Virus record (IMG/VR): IMGVR_UViG_3300043172_000883
Location: 1-63,607 of that record
Strand: one strand, 5' to 3'
DNA: 63,607 nt
Origin: a virus
In this document: piece by piece, positions 16,201 to 24,802 of the stretch
Numbering within the stretch: position 1 is the stretch's first letter
Layout: each line of letters opens with the position of its first letter
Position numbers and translations under genes: made by a program
The notes under the pieces: model-generated
Databases searched by the model: none
Told to the model about the DNA's origin: nothing
The model's input: the letters and a program-made list of their open reading frames with translations, nothing else

Positions 16201-16826
16201 ACAACGAAATGAAAACAGTGCAGGATCTTTCGGAACTAAAAGAAGCCGTTATGAACCAAGACACTTTATATATCGAGAATTTATTTAAAGAAGAACTGGC
16301 GTGGGCCATGGAGCGTTGTGAAATATCTAAAGATTTGTTACCTTATGGTGAAATTCGATTGGATATAGTAGCGGATCCTAATATTTCATATATAGGCCAA
16401 ACACAATTTTCAGACAACACAATTACCCTAAATTTGCCACTAATACAAAAAATAACTGAAAGTGGCTTTAATGTTGTGGTACTTCAAGAGGCAATTCGAC
16501 ATGAGATAGCACATTTTCTCACTGATTTGAAAACATATCCCAATTATCATCAACTACAAGAAGAATATCGAATGTTAGATTTTGATATAGGTGCTTATAG
16601 ATCCAAACCAGACAAACAAAGAGAGATGAAACAAAGAATGATTACCATTGTAAAAACAATAGATTCATATGATAGTCAGAAAATGGCCTCTTTCAATTCT
16701 AATAGGGAGGATACGTCTTTTAGAGAGGGGCACGGACAAGATTGGCAAGATACTATGTATGTATTGTTTGGTAGTAAACCACGACACCGAATGGCTGGTG
16801 GTGCAACCTTACCAGTAAGGAGTTGA
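13203..16826 (+). CDS. Portal protein fused to a ParB-like and a zinc metallopeptidase domain (1207 aa)
   Basis: Residues about 1-530 form the portal, with the typical EVREESRNRMGAYWGVAPIM segment and an acidic Gln-rich tail (EEELAQQQQMQQ). Two zinc ribbons are inserted (CKAC/CELC near residue 140; CEECGK near residue 260). Around residues 600-720 comes a ParB/sulfiredoxin-like module with LLDGYHRHYVLK. A linker with NIHGQFYPGGQFIP follows, then about 250 residues of coiled coil, and finally a metallopeptidase with H1100-E-I-A-H1104 and a distal GHGQDW (H1177), the ligand order of SprT-like enzymes. Ordinary portals are 400-700 residues, so this is a long fusion. The TTG start is supported by a TATA box; it overlaps the divergent gene by seven bases. 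Confidence 0.85.
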   Translation: MTYLGTHEDSGIFPEQEKYITELTKAINPPFTTRWRNRIASRLGFAPSMKMLEANKMLTKQLRKMQIINNPIATRFQGGSGGEAIAYHPNQYEHMFYSVLTNSTARPMLNTRKRELFRQGFEITPKFVKKCKACEADFEYEVKECELCGSFDLRTPNIAEKELLEDLIVEKVNRNNQSLVDVLKELLEDMDITDDCWLAVRKNYMEMDGKIISGIPIELWRVNPAHMAFSVTEHRVIGEYEYTCIDHRMFISSDPFIPCEECGKSLHAVIAVQYEAGMQEIIFRFIAGEIIHSSMYRPSALYGYPGALTLYYDLKLTNKQVKYMADYYDEKKIANAYLMIPTRNVSSVKEHMEEMKLKLQKDPYTIPYTIYDPDSKTVPQLIRMDASPQEMQFMEVREESRNRMGAYWGVAPIMNSDMSAGGGLNNEGMQFTVTNRAMEDAQTTMNNNLISPLTLMFNVMDWDLGLPPSEEQDEVAELDRQLKKDQSALYKQQLGFKVSLLPNGDYRFEQPSEEELAQQQQMQQIGEGNGGPMGEGDPNEQDTPFFNNINPRGAGNQALAENQFQGSPTKPQADHNLVKLLLQKGTPIKTALEVAKDQNGDKYKFNDEIPDWEWSDDYDVKEFLTVTLDEISPHPDFELNDDDILKESPRVRPETLAYYFNETDEMQPLVVDESYNLLDGYHRHYVLKNMDQKDVRVVVVGAKSLAKMYKFFLAKVKDHLRAPPGGVNIHGQFYPGGQFIPQEVIDAMSDEEKQAVQQGQDVGGEPGQEEKEGDIEEYRKEVVNERQIELNEYNSMLMQTNIELEGLNTRRDKLYEANENLRNVLNRTVKQQNRKDEINWELWEISDKITQTESEATKINVKIENTLKRMNNPDYDLADRLSEIDEIIHAALKNDTMKKKYPRWIKREQKDLDKINVAIVKKDASLYDVDFVEDTWEETEPVLLEMKGYMEINIKEYKESLEQTDETSLDETLSKYNEEHKALRDLSIKKDGEHWPYYKNNEMKTVQDLSELKEAVMNQDTLYIENLFKEELAWAMERCEISKDLLPYGEIRLDIVADPNISYIGQTQFSDNTITLNLPLIQKITESGFNVVVLQEAIRHEIAHFLTDLKTYPNYHQLQEEYRMLDFDIGAYRSKPDKQREMKQRMITIVKTIDSYDSQKMASFNSNREDTSFREGHGQDWQDTMYVLFGSKPRHRMAGGATLPVRS
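13234..13241 (-). promoter_or_regulatory. TATA box of the AbrB-like gene
   Basis: On the minus strand AAATATAC is centred 28 bp before the ATG at 13209. It overlaps codons of the portal gene, so the two promoters interlock. Confidence 0.55.
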
Positions 16827-16830
16827 ATTT

Positions 16831-18738
16831 ATGTTAAAATATAGACCACCAACCCAAAAAAGAGAGAAAATACGACTTTATTTGAAAGCAAGAAATCCTA
16901 AACAAAATATGCAAAAACTTTTTTCACAATTAATAATTGGGAAAAAGATATCTCGTATTAATAGTGGCATGTTTAACAAAGGATGGATACATGTATCTTC
17001 TTTCGTTTCTACACTAGATGAAATTTATAATACTTATAAAATTAGTGATAAGATTAATCTTGGATTAACAAAGGTTATTCTATCAAAGGGCGATATAATT
17101 AAAGCTGAAGATGGATACTATATACTAGCTGGTCCTAATAATTGGGTCCCAATAGAAATAAGTTCCACGGATCTTGAGAAGGGATGGTCCAGTGAGAGTT
17201 TTAAGAGTGCAGTAGCACAAGGAGTGGTCCAGCGAGATAAGTCTGGAAGATTTGCATCCACTGGGACTAGTGAGGTTAAACCAGTTGTTACTCAAGAAAT
17301 CAAACCTAAACAACCCAAAATGAATGCCAAAGAAAAGAAAGTATATGATAAATACGTCCAGGCCCGTAGCTTAAAATCATCCCTGGATAAACAAATGAAT
17401 GATCTTTTGCAAAAAGAATCTTATGGATCTTATAGTGATAAGGAATTATCAGTGAGCCGAGAGAAAATTGAAAAATTAAAGCCACGAATTGAGAATCTTA
17501 ATGCAGCGGTTGAAGTGTTTGTTCAGAATACCCCTCAAGGAAGTGATATTCGTAAGATCAGAAAGAAGATTGATATGCACCAGACAAAATCTGAAGGGTT
17601 TGAATCTGAGAAAGAGGGTCTAATGGATGAATATCGAGAAATAATCCAAGCATATGATAAAAGTGATATTAGCAGCAAAAGCGGGAAGGAATTATATCAA
17701 CAACTCATAGATAAATCAGATGAGGTTGAAAAAATATCTAAGAAGAAAGAATACCAGGATAAACAGGTTAATGCCAGCCATCGTAAGCAAGATGCGATTA
17801 TGCGGGGATTGGCCCATCCATTCCAAGGGGTTGCTGATAAAATATATGCTATCGAGAAAAAAATTGGTAAAACAGATCGAAAACATAAGAAATTAGTGGC
17901 TGAAAAGGCTCATGCAGAGAAATATTATAATTGGGCCAAAGAAAATATAGATAGAAAGGACCCCAAAGGGTTTTATAAAAACACATATGATATGCGCGTT
18001 CGAATGCTAGAAGTCGCAAATCATAATTTAGAAGAATTTGAAAACAAAAAAACATTTGAGAATTTGGAAAAACAAAGAGGAGAGATTGCAGAGCTGGCAA
18101 AACAGACAACCCTCAGAAAATATGATTATTGGGGATATATTGAGGAGGATACATATAAGGGTGCAAGGAAAACTCATATGAATAAAGTATTAAATACCAC
18201 CGAGATTAGACAGTTGTTTAGAGAGGAATTTAATTATGCAATTGATCGTCTCGGTATCGATTTGAATGAACATCCAGAATTGTTGAATATAAAACTTCAA
18301 GTGACAAAAGACATGAAAAGTAGTTGGTTAGGTTTTTCCAATTCTTATACCCAAAAAATCGCTTTAAGACCAGGAAACACAGGAATTGAGATACAAGAAA
18401 CTATTAGGCATGAATTCGCCCATCATTTTGCAGATTGGAATATGGAACGTGATTACTATAAAGCCAAGAAGTTTTTGGATGAATTTACCGAAATGAAAAT
18501 TGAGGAATTTAACCAATCATCCTCTGAAGAACGAGGTCGTTTGAACAAAGAATACCAAAACTATCGTAATATTATATTTAATAGAGATCAAAAGAGATGG
18601 GATAATAAAAATAGAGGTCGTGGAGAATGGTCACAAGGGCACGGCAAATATTGGCAACAAACCATGCACGTTTTATTTGGGTCATACCCAACATATAAAT
18701 ATCATGGTGGTGTTAATTTCAGAGAGGAGGAAACCTAG
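16831..18738 (+). CDS. Head-associated zinc metallopeptidase, paralogue of the portal C-terminus (635 aa)
   Basis: The C-terminal 170 residues match the end of the portal protein in layout: RHEFAHH (H527, E528, H531), a spacer, then GHGKYWQQTMHVLFGS with H604 as likely third ligand. In front are about 300 residues of coiled coil and an N-terminal beta domain (residues 1-115) that ends in a VQRDKSGRFAS linker of the kind found in phage head proteins. A GGAG precedes the ATG by eight bases. It follows the portal by four bases, so it is probably a virion or procapsid component. The substrate is unknown: scaffold, capsid or a host protein. Confidence 0.8.
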   Translation: MLKYRPPTQKREKIRLYLKARNPKQNMQKLFSQLIIGKKISRINSGMFNKGWIHVSSFVSTLDEIYNTYKISDKINLGLTKVILSKGDIIKAEDGYYILAGPNNWVPIEISSTDLEKGWSSESFKSAVAQGVVQRDKSGRFASTGTSEVKPVVTQEIKPKQPKMNAKEKKVYDKYVQARSLKSSLDKQMNDLLQKESYGSYSDKELSVSREKIEKLKPRIENLNAAVEVFVQNTPQGSDIRKIRKKIDMHQTKSEGFESEKEGLMDEYREIIQAYDKSDISSKSGKELYQQLIDKSDEVEKISKKKEYQDKQVNASHRKQDAIMRGLAHPFQGVADKIYAIEKKIGKTDRKHKKLVAEKAHAEKYYNWAKENIDRKDPKGFYKNTYDMRVRMLEVANHNLEEFENKKTFENLEKQRGEIAELAKQTTLRKYDYWGYIEEDTYKGARKTHMNKVLNTTEIRQLFREEFNYAIDRLGIDLNEHPELLNIKLQVTKDMKSSWLGFSNSYTQKIALRPGNTGIEIQETIRHEFAHHFADWNMERDYYKAKKFLDEFTEMKIEEFNQSSSEERGRLNKEYQNYRNIIFNRDQKRWDNKNRGRGEWSQGHGKYWQQTMHVLFGSYPTYKYHGGVNFREEET

Positions 18739-19113
18739 ATGAAGATATGGATGAAACGAAAGGAACTGGATGATTTTGTCGAGATGGTTGCCTTTGATAA
18801 GATGATACATGATTATGATTTCCAGGAACCAATGAAGATGGATAGTGAGGATCTTGACAAATACTGGATAATGGTTGGCGAACATGATGATTGTCGAATA
18901 TTTGATATGGATCCAGATAAAATCACATTCAATGAACATCGATATGTGAGCTACGGCAACTTATCTTATGGGGATCTTATCGAGAAAGATGGTACATTCA
19001 TCTTTTATGGAACGCATGTTGAAAATGGAGTAATTGATTTTGGTGGTCCAACAGATGCCAGCGAAGAGGATCTATTTGATATAGAGGGAACTACACATGA
19101 GCGTGGAGATTGA
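18739..19113 (+). CDS. Acidic hypothetical protein (124 aa)
   Basis: Very acidic, aromatic-rich, predicted beta-rich and soluble. It follows the metallopeptidase without a gap and overlaps the next gene by 17 bases, so it is probably a morphogenesis factor. No family recognised. Confidence 0.7.
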   Translation: MKIWMKRKELDDFVEMVAFDKMIHDYDFQEPMKMDSEDLDKYWIMVGEHDDCRIFDMDPDKITFNEHRYVSYGNLSYGDLIEKDGTFIFYGTHVENGVIDFGGPTDASEEDLFDIEGTTHERGD

Positions 19114-19567
19114 TACCGCTGAGCTAGCCAAATTTGTTCTTACTGCACAATTGGCAGTGAAAGCCCTGGCCAATGAGATTGCTGATGCCATCGCTGATAG
19201 AATACTTGAGGAAGCACAAACCTTGTTATCACAGACGCCACAGATGTTAATACCAGTATTCGATTTCGAGGAGGCACTTAATTCTGGAGAAGTGATTAAG
19301 AAACGAGATAAGAAGATCGTTGCTTTCAATGCCGATGCTGCCATTATTGAGTTTGGTAGTGCCAGCTTTATTCCAGATTATGATAAAATATTTGCATGGG
19401 CGCAAGGTTATGGCTTTGATGATCCAAAGAAACAGGCATGGAAGGTAATTAACAAACTGAAAAAAGAGGGAATTGAATCACATCCCTTTTTCAGTTATGC
19501 CATTGCACGCGGTATTGCCGCTGCAGATAAGATTGCTAAAGAAATTACACTAAGTTTCAAAACATAA
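19097..19567 (+). CDS. HK97 gp10-like neck/tail completion protein (156 aa)
   Basis: The sequence has the hallmark order of the HK97 gp10 family: an N-terminal helix, then IIEFGSASFIP, then IFAWAQGYG, then a helix and the closing KKEGIESHPFFSYAIARG. Such proteins join head and tail in siphoviruses. Its position before the protease and capsid genes is unusual but still within the morphogenesis block. Confidence 0.75.
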   Translation: MSVEIDTAELAKFVLTAQLAVKALANEIADAIADRILEEAQTLLSQTPQMLIPVFDFEEALNSGEVIKKRDKKIVAFNADAAIIEFGSASFIPDYDKIFAWAQGYGFDDPKKQAWKVINKLKKEGIESHPFFSYAIARGIAAADKIAKEITLSFKT

Positions 19568-19816
19568 AAGTATAGTAATCAGAGCTAAGGATAGGTATGG
19601 GTATACCCCGAAAAGTTGCTTAGAATCGCTTAGGTGAAGTCAATTTTTGGTGAATTATTATGCAATTACATATGACGCTGCTTTAACCCCTTGTACTAAC
19701 GTTTTATGTTTGAGATTATTATATCACCTAATTAATAGGGCATTCCCATGAAGTTAATATAATCATCCTCGAACGGTTCTAGATTTATATACTAGGCGAT
19801 TAATTACTAATGTAGT
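19568..19816. other. Intergenic region with palindrome and promoter
   Basis: This 249-bp gap splits the morphogenesis block. It holds a perfect GGGTATACCC palindrome (19599-19608) shortly after the upstream stop, an AT-rich middle, and the TATA box of the protease gene. No open frame of note. Confidence 0.5.
19784..19792 (+). promoter_or_regulatory. TATA box of the prohead protease/capsid operon
   Basis: TTTATATAC lies 25-33 bp before the ATG at 19817. No Shine-Dalgarno precedes that ATG, so a leaderless transcript for protease, capsid and downstream genes is likely. Confidence 0.7.
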
Positions 19817-21931
19817 ATGAGTGTAGGATCTAGCCAGAGCGAGTTGATGGTAAATCAGCTTTTTAACGAGTATTTTGGAACTGATATCAATTATACCAAC
19901 GTGGACAGGAAACGCAGTCTACGCAAGAGATCCTTTGGCTCTTGGATAGAGACATTCCAGACAAAGGCCATGCAAACACTCATTATTGATGAAGAAAATG
20001 AGGGGCGTGTTTTCAAAGGTATTATCACCAGCGAGGATGTTGATAGTGATAAGGAAATCCAGAACATCGATGATTTTGCTGCCAATATCGACAAGATGAT
20101 GAATAGTGAGCGAGGTGTAATGGTTAGCGTTATCCATACTGATATGTTGCCTGGCAAGGTAGATCATATGGAGAAAACAACCCTTGGATGGATTGCTGAT
20201 AATTATCCACACAAGGCTGAGAAATTGAAAATTAATGATAATAATCGCGATACCAAGTGTATATTCTTCGAGGCTCACATATTTGATGATTATCCAGAGA
20301 TGGATGATTTCATATGGGATATGATTCAACAGGAAAAACTTGATGCTGTCAGCTTACGTGGTGTTGGTATACCAAGTGCAATTAAATGTAGTCTCGATGG
20401 TCAGTGTGGAACTGAGGTGAAAAATACTCGTATCTGGGCTTTGACACTTGCACCAAGCGGAGAACAGGCAGCGGATCGAGCGATAATACTGGAAAAAGTA
20501 AAAGATACTGAATTCGAAGGCAAGCATCCACGGGCTGATGATGGCAAATTTGGGTCCAAGCCAAGTGATAATGATTCTGATAAACCAAGCTCTAAAAAGA
20601 AAGAAGAAATAGACGAAGTGAATTGGGAAGAAGAAGCCAATAAATTGAAGAATATGAATAGAAGAGAGGTGATGTCAACAATATCTGAAATGGAAATAGA
20701 TAAATTAGGCAATCTTACTATTTCAATCAGTAATGCAAAAACATACCGTGATTTCTCCTCTACTATGTGGCGATCTATTATTAGACGATTTAAGAATGAA
20801 CAAAAAAAACTCCCTTCAATTGTTCTTTTTAATATTGTAAAAAATGAACGATCTCTTATCCAATCCGACAATTTGTGGTATTTCAAAGAGAATATGAGCA
20901 AAAACGATTATGGGAAATTGAAACGATTGGCCCAATCGGGTCATATAGATGTGACGGAACTTCATAATCCTAGGAAACCAAAAGATCAATCTAAGATGAG
21001 TAAAGAGGAGATTGCGGTCCTCAAAGAAATACGCAATGAGGTAAATAAAAAAATGCAACTACAAAAAGAGATACCATCTGATCAGGAAAAGATGATGACT
21101 AATGATGAGCCAGAGAGTACTATGGGTATTCTCAAAGAGATACGCGAGAGTGTAATTCAGATAGGCGATAATGTAACTGAAGATAACTCCGAGCTGGAAG
21201 GCGAGGATGTAATGAACGACCCCCTGGAAGAAGGCGAGATGGAATATGATGATTTCGCTGCAGAGGGTGACGAACACGAGGATGATGCCAAGATGGATGA
21301 TGAATCTGAAACAGGCGACCTCGATTCCGAATCATCAATGGATGAAGATTCTGAGTACTCAGAAGATGAATCCGAGGAAACAGACGATGATTATGAGGAT
21401 TCCGACATGGAAAAAGATGATGACATGGAGGATGAATATGAGGAAGATGAATCTTATGAGGATGATGAAGATTCTGATGATGATATAAATATCGACATCG
21501 ATATTGATGATGAGGAAGAAGAAGAGGACATGAAAAAAATGACCGACAAGAAACCAAAAGACCCGCTAGTTCGGATCAGATCATCCGAGCTGAGGGCTTT
21601 AGAGGACAGGGCTACCAATGCAGAGGCTCAACTGATTAAAATGAAACCAGTTGCCGAAAAACCTGACATTGAAGCCATGATTAAAGCGAAAGTTGCCGAG
21701 GAACTAAAAACCCTTGGTGTTCGCAAGACGAAAACACCAGAAATCGGTGCTGATGGCACTGATAAAGGTGATGCAAATGCTGGTGCTGAGACACCCGCTG
21801 CGGTTAAAAAACCCGCTGGACCAACCTTTGGCGAGGTATCCAATCATTTCTTGACAAAAATGAAAAGACCACCTACCAGACAGGAACTGCATGACCATAT
21901 GGTTATGGAGAAAACCCTCCCAGGTGCTTGA
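19817..21931 (+). CDS. Prohead maturation protease fused to an acidic scaffold (704 aa)
   Basis: The N-terminal 235 residues resemble the HK97/U35-type prohead serine protease: IITSEDVDSDKEIQN, a catalytic-type His in VIHTDMLPG (H107) and the serine in LDAVSLRG (S179). A linker GKHPRADDGKFGSK follows, then about 200 helical residues, an extremely acidic stretch (residues about 455-570) and a C-terminal coiled coil that reads like a scaffold (delta domain) with an Ala/Pro linker. It should assemble the prohead and then cleave itself and the capsid. A long acidic insertion of this size is unusual. Confidence 0.82.
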   Translation: MSVGSSQSELMVNQLFNEYFGTDINYTNVDRKRSLRKRSFGSWIETFQTKAMQTLIIDEENEGRVFKGIITSEDVDSDKEIQNIDDFAANIDKMMNSERGVMVSVIHTDMLPGKVDHMEKTTLGWIADNYPHKAEKLKINDNNRDTKCIFFEAHIFDDYPEMDDFIWDMIQQEKLDAVSLRGVGIPSAIKCSLDGQCGTEVKNTRIWALTLAPSGEQAADRAIILEKVKDTEFEGKHPRADDGKFGSKPSDNDSDKPSSKKKEEIDEVNWEEEANKLKNMNRREVMSTISEMEIDKLGNLTISISNAKTYRDFSSTMWRSIIRRFKNEQKKLPSIVLFNIVKNERSLIQSDNLWYFKENMSKNDYGKLKRLAQSGHIDVTELHNPRKPKDQSKMSKEEIAVLKEIRNEVNKKMQLQKEIPSDQEKMMTNDEPESTMGILKEIRESVIQIGDNVTEDNSELEGEDVMNDPLEEGEMEYDDFAAEGDEHEDDAKMDDESETGDLDSESSMDEDSEYSEDESEETDDDYEDSDMEKDDDMEDEYEEDESYEDDEDSDDDINIDIDIDDEEEEEDMKKMTDKKPKDPLVRIRSSELRALEDRATNAEAQLIKMKPVAEKPDIEAMIKAKVAEELKTLGVRKTKTPEIGADGTDKGDANAGAETPAAVKKPAGPTFGEVSNHFLTKMKRPPTRQELHDHMVMEKTLPGA

Positions 21932-21933
21932 TT

Positions 21934-23175
21934 ATGGGTATTACACAAGAAACCGTAACCCAAGAACAGATGCAAGGCATTCAAACACATGCCAGGAATC
22001 TGAACACACAGTTGATGGTTAATCAACAGGTAAAGACTGGACGCCCACCCAAAATGGATTCCATTCACGATATGATGAACTATTATTATCCATATCAGAA
22101 CAACCCCAACTATTTCAGTGATCTGAAAAAGATTGATGACCCAGTATTGAGTGATACAACCAATTTCCTGGTCACAACCTATGGGGCCATGTTATTCTCA
22201 CAACTTGATTTGGAGGATAATATCTGGAAATTCCTACCTAAAACCACATGGGACAGAAGAGGTTGGAGAATGCTGACCGCTCGCCATCAAACTGGTGGAG
22301 GTCTTGCTGAAGATGGTGATCTTCCAGAAACTGATATGGCTGATGTTGGTATTGGCAGCGCTGCACCCAAAACGATTGTTCACACATTCGATGCCAGTGC
22401 ACAGGCCATCCTAGAGGGTGATACCGCTGATGACAGTTATGGTAATCCACTCGATGCTCAGCGACCAATTGTGGGTCAAGAGCACACCAAGGACATGAAT
22501 GCCTATCTGACGCAGGATGCTGATACCCTAGCTGGTGTCAATCTTGAATCCATTGACAGGCTAACCATTGATACAGCCACCGTTACCGCATTATCCTACA
22601 CCGCCGACGATGAGGATATATTTGGTATCGATAGGTCCGCAGTATCATGGGCTGATCCTTACAGTGACCACAATAGCGGGTCTGACAGAGATTTCAGTCT
22701 TGGTTTGGTTGATGATTTGCTCAAATCAGTGCGTAGGTATCAAATAAACAGTCCTGGAGGCCAAGGGGTGTTCATCACTGGTGAGGACACTTATGAACGA
22801 TGGAATCGTGAGCTTGCACCACAACAGAGGTTTGATGACAAGGCTAATGTTGCCAGAATAAGTACTGGGTTGAATGGAGTTCAACCAATCGGAGATCGGG
22901 AAACTGGCTTCGAGATTGCCACTTATCGTAAATATCCAGTCGTGATATCCAATGATGTTGCACAGGATACGCTAAGCAGGATTTACTTCTTGTGGCTTGG
23001 TCAAAATGCAACCAATATGAAGGTTCTTGCTCCCACACAGTACTATGAGGCTGGATGGTCGCATGGAGATCCCTTTATTCTTAACAAGTTAGGAACCGAG
23101 GGCGCGTTCGTTACATTCTGTGAATTGAATTGTAAGAACTTCCCAGCAAATGGATCCATCAGGGATCTTAAATAG
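21934..23175 (+). CDS. Major capsid protein, HK97 fold (413 aa)
   Basis: It lies directly behind the protease/scaffold. Features consistent with an HK97-type capsid protein are the helical N-terminus, the long extended E-loop-like region with Gly-rich HQTGGGLAEDGD, the central DDLLKSVRRYQINSPGG spine helix region, and the P-domain-like C-terminus (YRKYPVVISNDV, then LWLGQN). The ATG is chosen over a TTG six bases upstream. This is the best marker for placing the virus in a family. Confidence 0.85.
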   Translation: MGITQETVTQEQMQGIQTHARNLNTQLMVNQQVKTGRPPKMDSIHDMMNYYYPYQNNPNYFSDLKKIDDPVLSDTTNFLVTTYGAMLFSQLDLEDNIWKFLPKTTWDRRGWRMLTARHQTGGGLAEDGDLPETDMADVGIGSAAPKTIVHTFDASAQAILEGDTADDSYGNPLDAQRPIVGQEHTKDMNAYLTQDADTLAGVNLESIDRLTIDTATVTALSYTADDEDIFGIDRSAVSWADPYSDHNSGSDRDFSLGLVDDLLKSVRRYQINSPGGQGVFITGEDTYERWNRELAPQQRFDDKANVARISTGLNGVQPIGDRETGFEIATYRKYPVVISNDVAQDTLSRIYFLWLGQNATNMKVLAPTQYYEAGWSHGDPFILNKLGTEGAFVTFCELNCKNFPANGSIRDLK

Positions 23176-23191
23176 GAGGCGACGGTTAAAA

Positions 23192-23746
23192 ATGGTAATC
23201 GTACCTGAAAATGATTTCAAAAAACAATATGGTAAAACATGGGATGAAATCAGAGGTAATGAAAAAAATTGGAGGAATAACCTACGTATATGGATACGAT
23301 GGATTGGTCCCGAAAATTCTCACTGGCATAACATGAGATCACTATATTCTAGGAGAAACCCCTGGCAATTCTATAAGAATGTCTGGAAAGAAGTTTCTTT
23401 TAGAACTACCACTTACAGGACCGCACTTGGTCAACTACGTGGTATTGATCGTGAATCGCTAGAGCTGGATATCAAATTCTGGCTAAAATATCGAAAAAGA
23501 GATTTTCAGGTACTACTCAAAGATCCAGCCACGGTTAAAGAAGCAATGATGAATGAACTAGCTGATAAAAACCTCGAAATAGGAGGAGTAAATCTGCTAA
23601 CCAACGAAACTGCAATCACCAAACAGGCAATTGTCGAGGAGGCTGAGCGTAGAGGTTGGGAATTCAACATGCGGGACCGTAAGGTTGATCTTGTCAAACA
23701 ATTCATTGAAAAAGTCGCAAAAGAAGAGGAGGTAATACTAGCATGA
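23192..23746 (+). CDS. Virion-associated hypothetical protein (184 aa)
   Basis: The first ATG after a strong TAGGAGGCGA is chosen. Basic, Trp-rich N-terminal half (KNWRNNLRIWIRWIG), helical C-terminal half with Lys/Glu repeats. Being between capsid and connector genes it may be a head protein. No family recognised. Confidence 0.7.
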   Translation: MVIVPENDFKKQYGKTWDEIRGNEKNWRNNLRIWIRWIGPENSHWHNMRSLYSRRNPWQFYKNVWKEVSFRTTTYRTALGQLRGIDRESLELDIKFWLKYRKRDFQVLLKDPATVKEAMMNELADKNLEIGGVNLLTNETAITKQAIVEEAERRGWEFNMRDRKVDLVKQFIEKVAKEEEVILA

Positions 23747-24156
23747 AAATTTATGTAACAACCGAAAGACCTGGAGTGATTTCACATCTAGGTAGAAGCC
23801 AGCATGGTAAAAAAATCAATGGCTACCAGTTCCAAGCTGGTAAGTTTTTGGTTATTAACCATCCGCAGGATATTGACTATTTCAAAGCCAAGGCCGAGAA
23901 CCTTGGATTGAAAATATTGGATAAAGAACCAAAAGACGCTCATCTAATTGATTGTTGCGCAACCGAGGAGATTATCGCGTTTTATTTCAAAAACCACAAG
24001 GAAGCAACTTTGGCTGTTGAAAAACGCAGAAAACTAGCAAAAGCAGTTGCCGATGTCGAGGAAGTTCCAGTGTTTCCAAAAAAGGAACCGCCCAAAAAAG
24101 TGGAACCAACCAAGGATGACATCGAAGCGGCCAAGCTACGCGAAGGAGCTGAGTAA
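23743..24156 (+). CDS. Head-region hypothetical protein (137 aa)
   Basis: Beta-rich N-terminal domain with GYQFQAGKFLVIN, then a Lys/Pro-rich disordered tail (FPKKEPPKKVEP). Such tails are common in capsid-binding proteins. Coupled to the previous gene by ATGA. Confidence 0.7.
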   Translation: MKIYVTTERPGVISHLGRSQHGKKINGYQFQAGKFLVINHPQDIDYFKAKAENLGLKILDKEPKDAHLIDCCATEEIIAFYFKNHKEATLAVEKRRKLAKAVADVEEVPVFPKKEPPKKVEPTKDDIEAAKLREGAE

Positions 24157-24158
24157 TC

Positions 24159-24797
24159 ATGGGAACTGTAACATTTACTGATCTTAAAAAGACAGTATTT
24201 GGTGATTTAAAGGCGATTATGGGAATAATGACCCTATCTAATTCATACGCCACTAATGGGGAAACAATTGCACCATCAGATTTGGGACTCGACAGGATTG
24301 AGAATTTATTCGTCAATCCTAGCGATATTAGTCTTGAATTTGATAAGGATAGCAACAAAATTCTTGCTTATGATTCACAAAATCGAGTAGAAAGATTTAC
24401 CTATTTCGCTGGCACACCTTCAGCCGCAGTGGTTGAAATGTGGAGAGCACCATTCGATGGTGATATTACCGATGTAATGATGACCTTAGGTGTTGGTGGA
24501 ACTGGTGGTGGACCAACAGTGATCGATGTAAACAAAGGTATCGCTGGAACATCCATATTCACTACTAAACCTAGCCTGGCTCACGATGACGCAGATGGCT
24601 CAGAAGATAATGGTACTATTGATGCAGCCGCAGATGATTTCGCAGAAGGTGATATCATTGAACTTGAAATCGATGCTGTTTCTACTGGTGGAGCTGCGAA
24701 TATGACTGTAACTATTGAATTCACCGGAACTGGAGAAGTAATTAACGCAATTGATCTATCCGGTATTACAGTGCCATTCATCGCATATGGAAGGTAA
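24159..24797 (+). CDS. Capsid decoration/fibre protein (212 aa)
   Basis: The second half has the recurring phage beta-sandwich pattern VIDVNKGIAGTSIFTT, then FAEGDIIELEIDAVSTGG, then VTIEFTGTGE, known from virion fibre and decoration proteins. The N-terminal half contains a capsid-type helix and FVNPSD. It probably decorates the head surface. Confidence 0.7.
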   Translation: MGTVTFTDLKKTVFGDLKAIMGIMTLSNSYATNGETIAPSDLGLDRIENLFVNPSDISLEFDKDSNKILAYDSQNRVERFTYFAGTPSAAVVEMWRAPFDGDITDVMMTLGVGGTGGGPTVIDVNKGIAGTSIFTTKPSLAHDDADGSEDNGTIDAAADDFAEGDIIELEIDAVSTGGAANMTVTIEFTGTGEVINAIDLSGITVPFIAYGR

Positions 24798-24802
24798 TTT
24801 AA

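Noticed and set aside
20401-21557. Long minus-strand frames opposite the protease/scaffold
   Set aside because: Composition (His/Leu/Pro runs) mirrors the acidic codons of the plus strand; they lack signals for expression.
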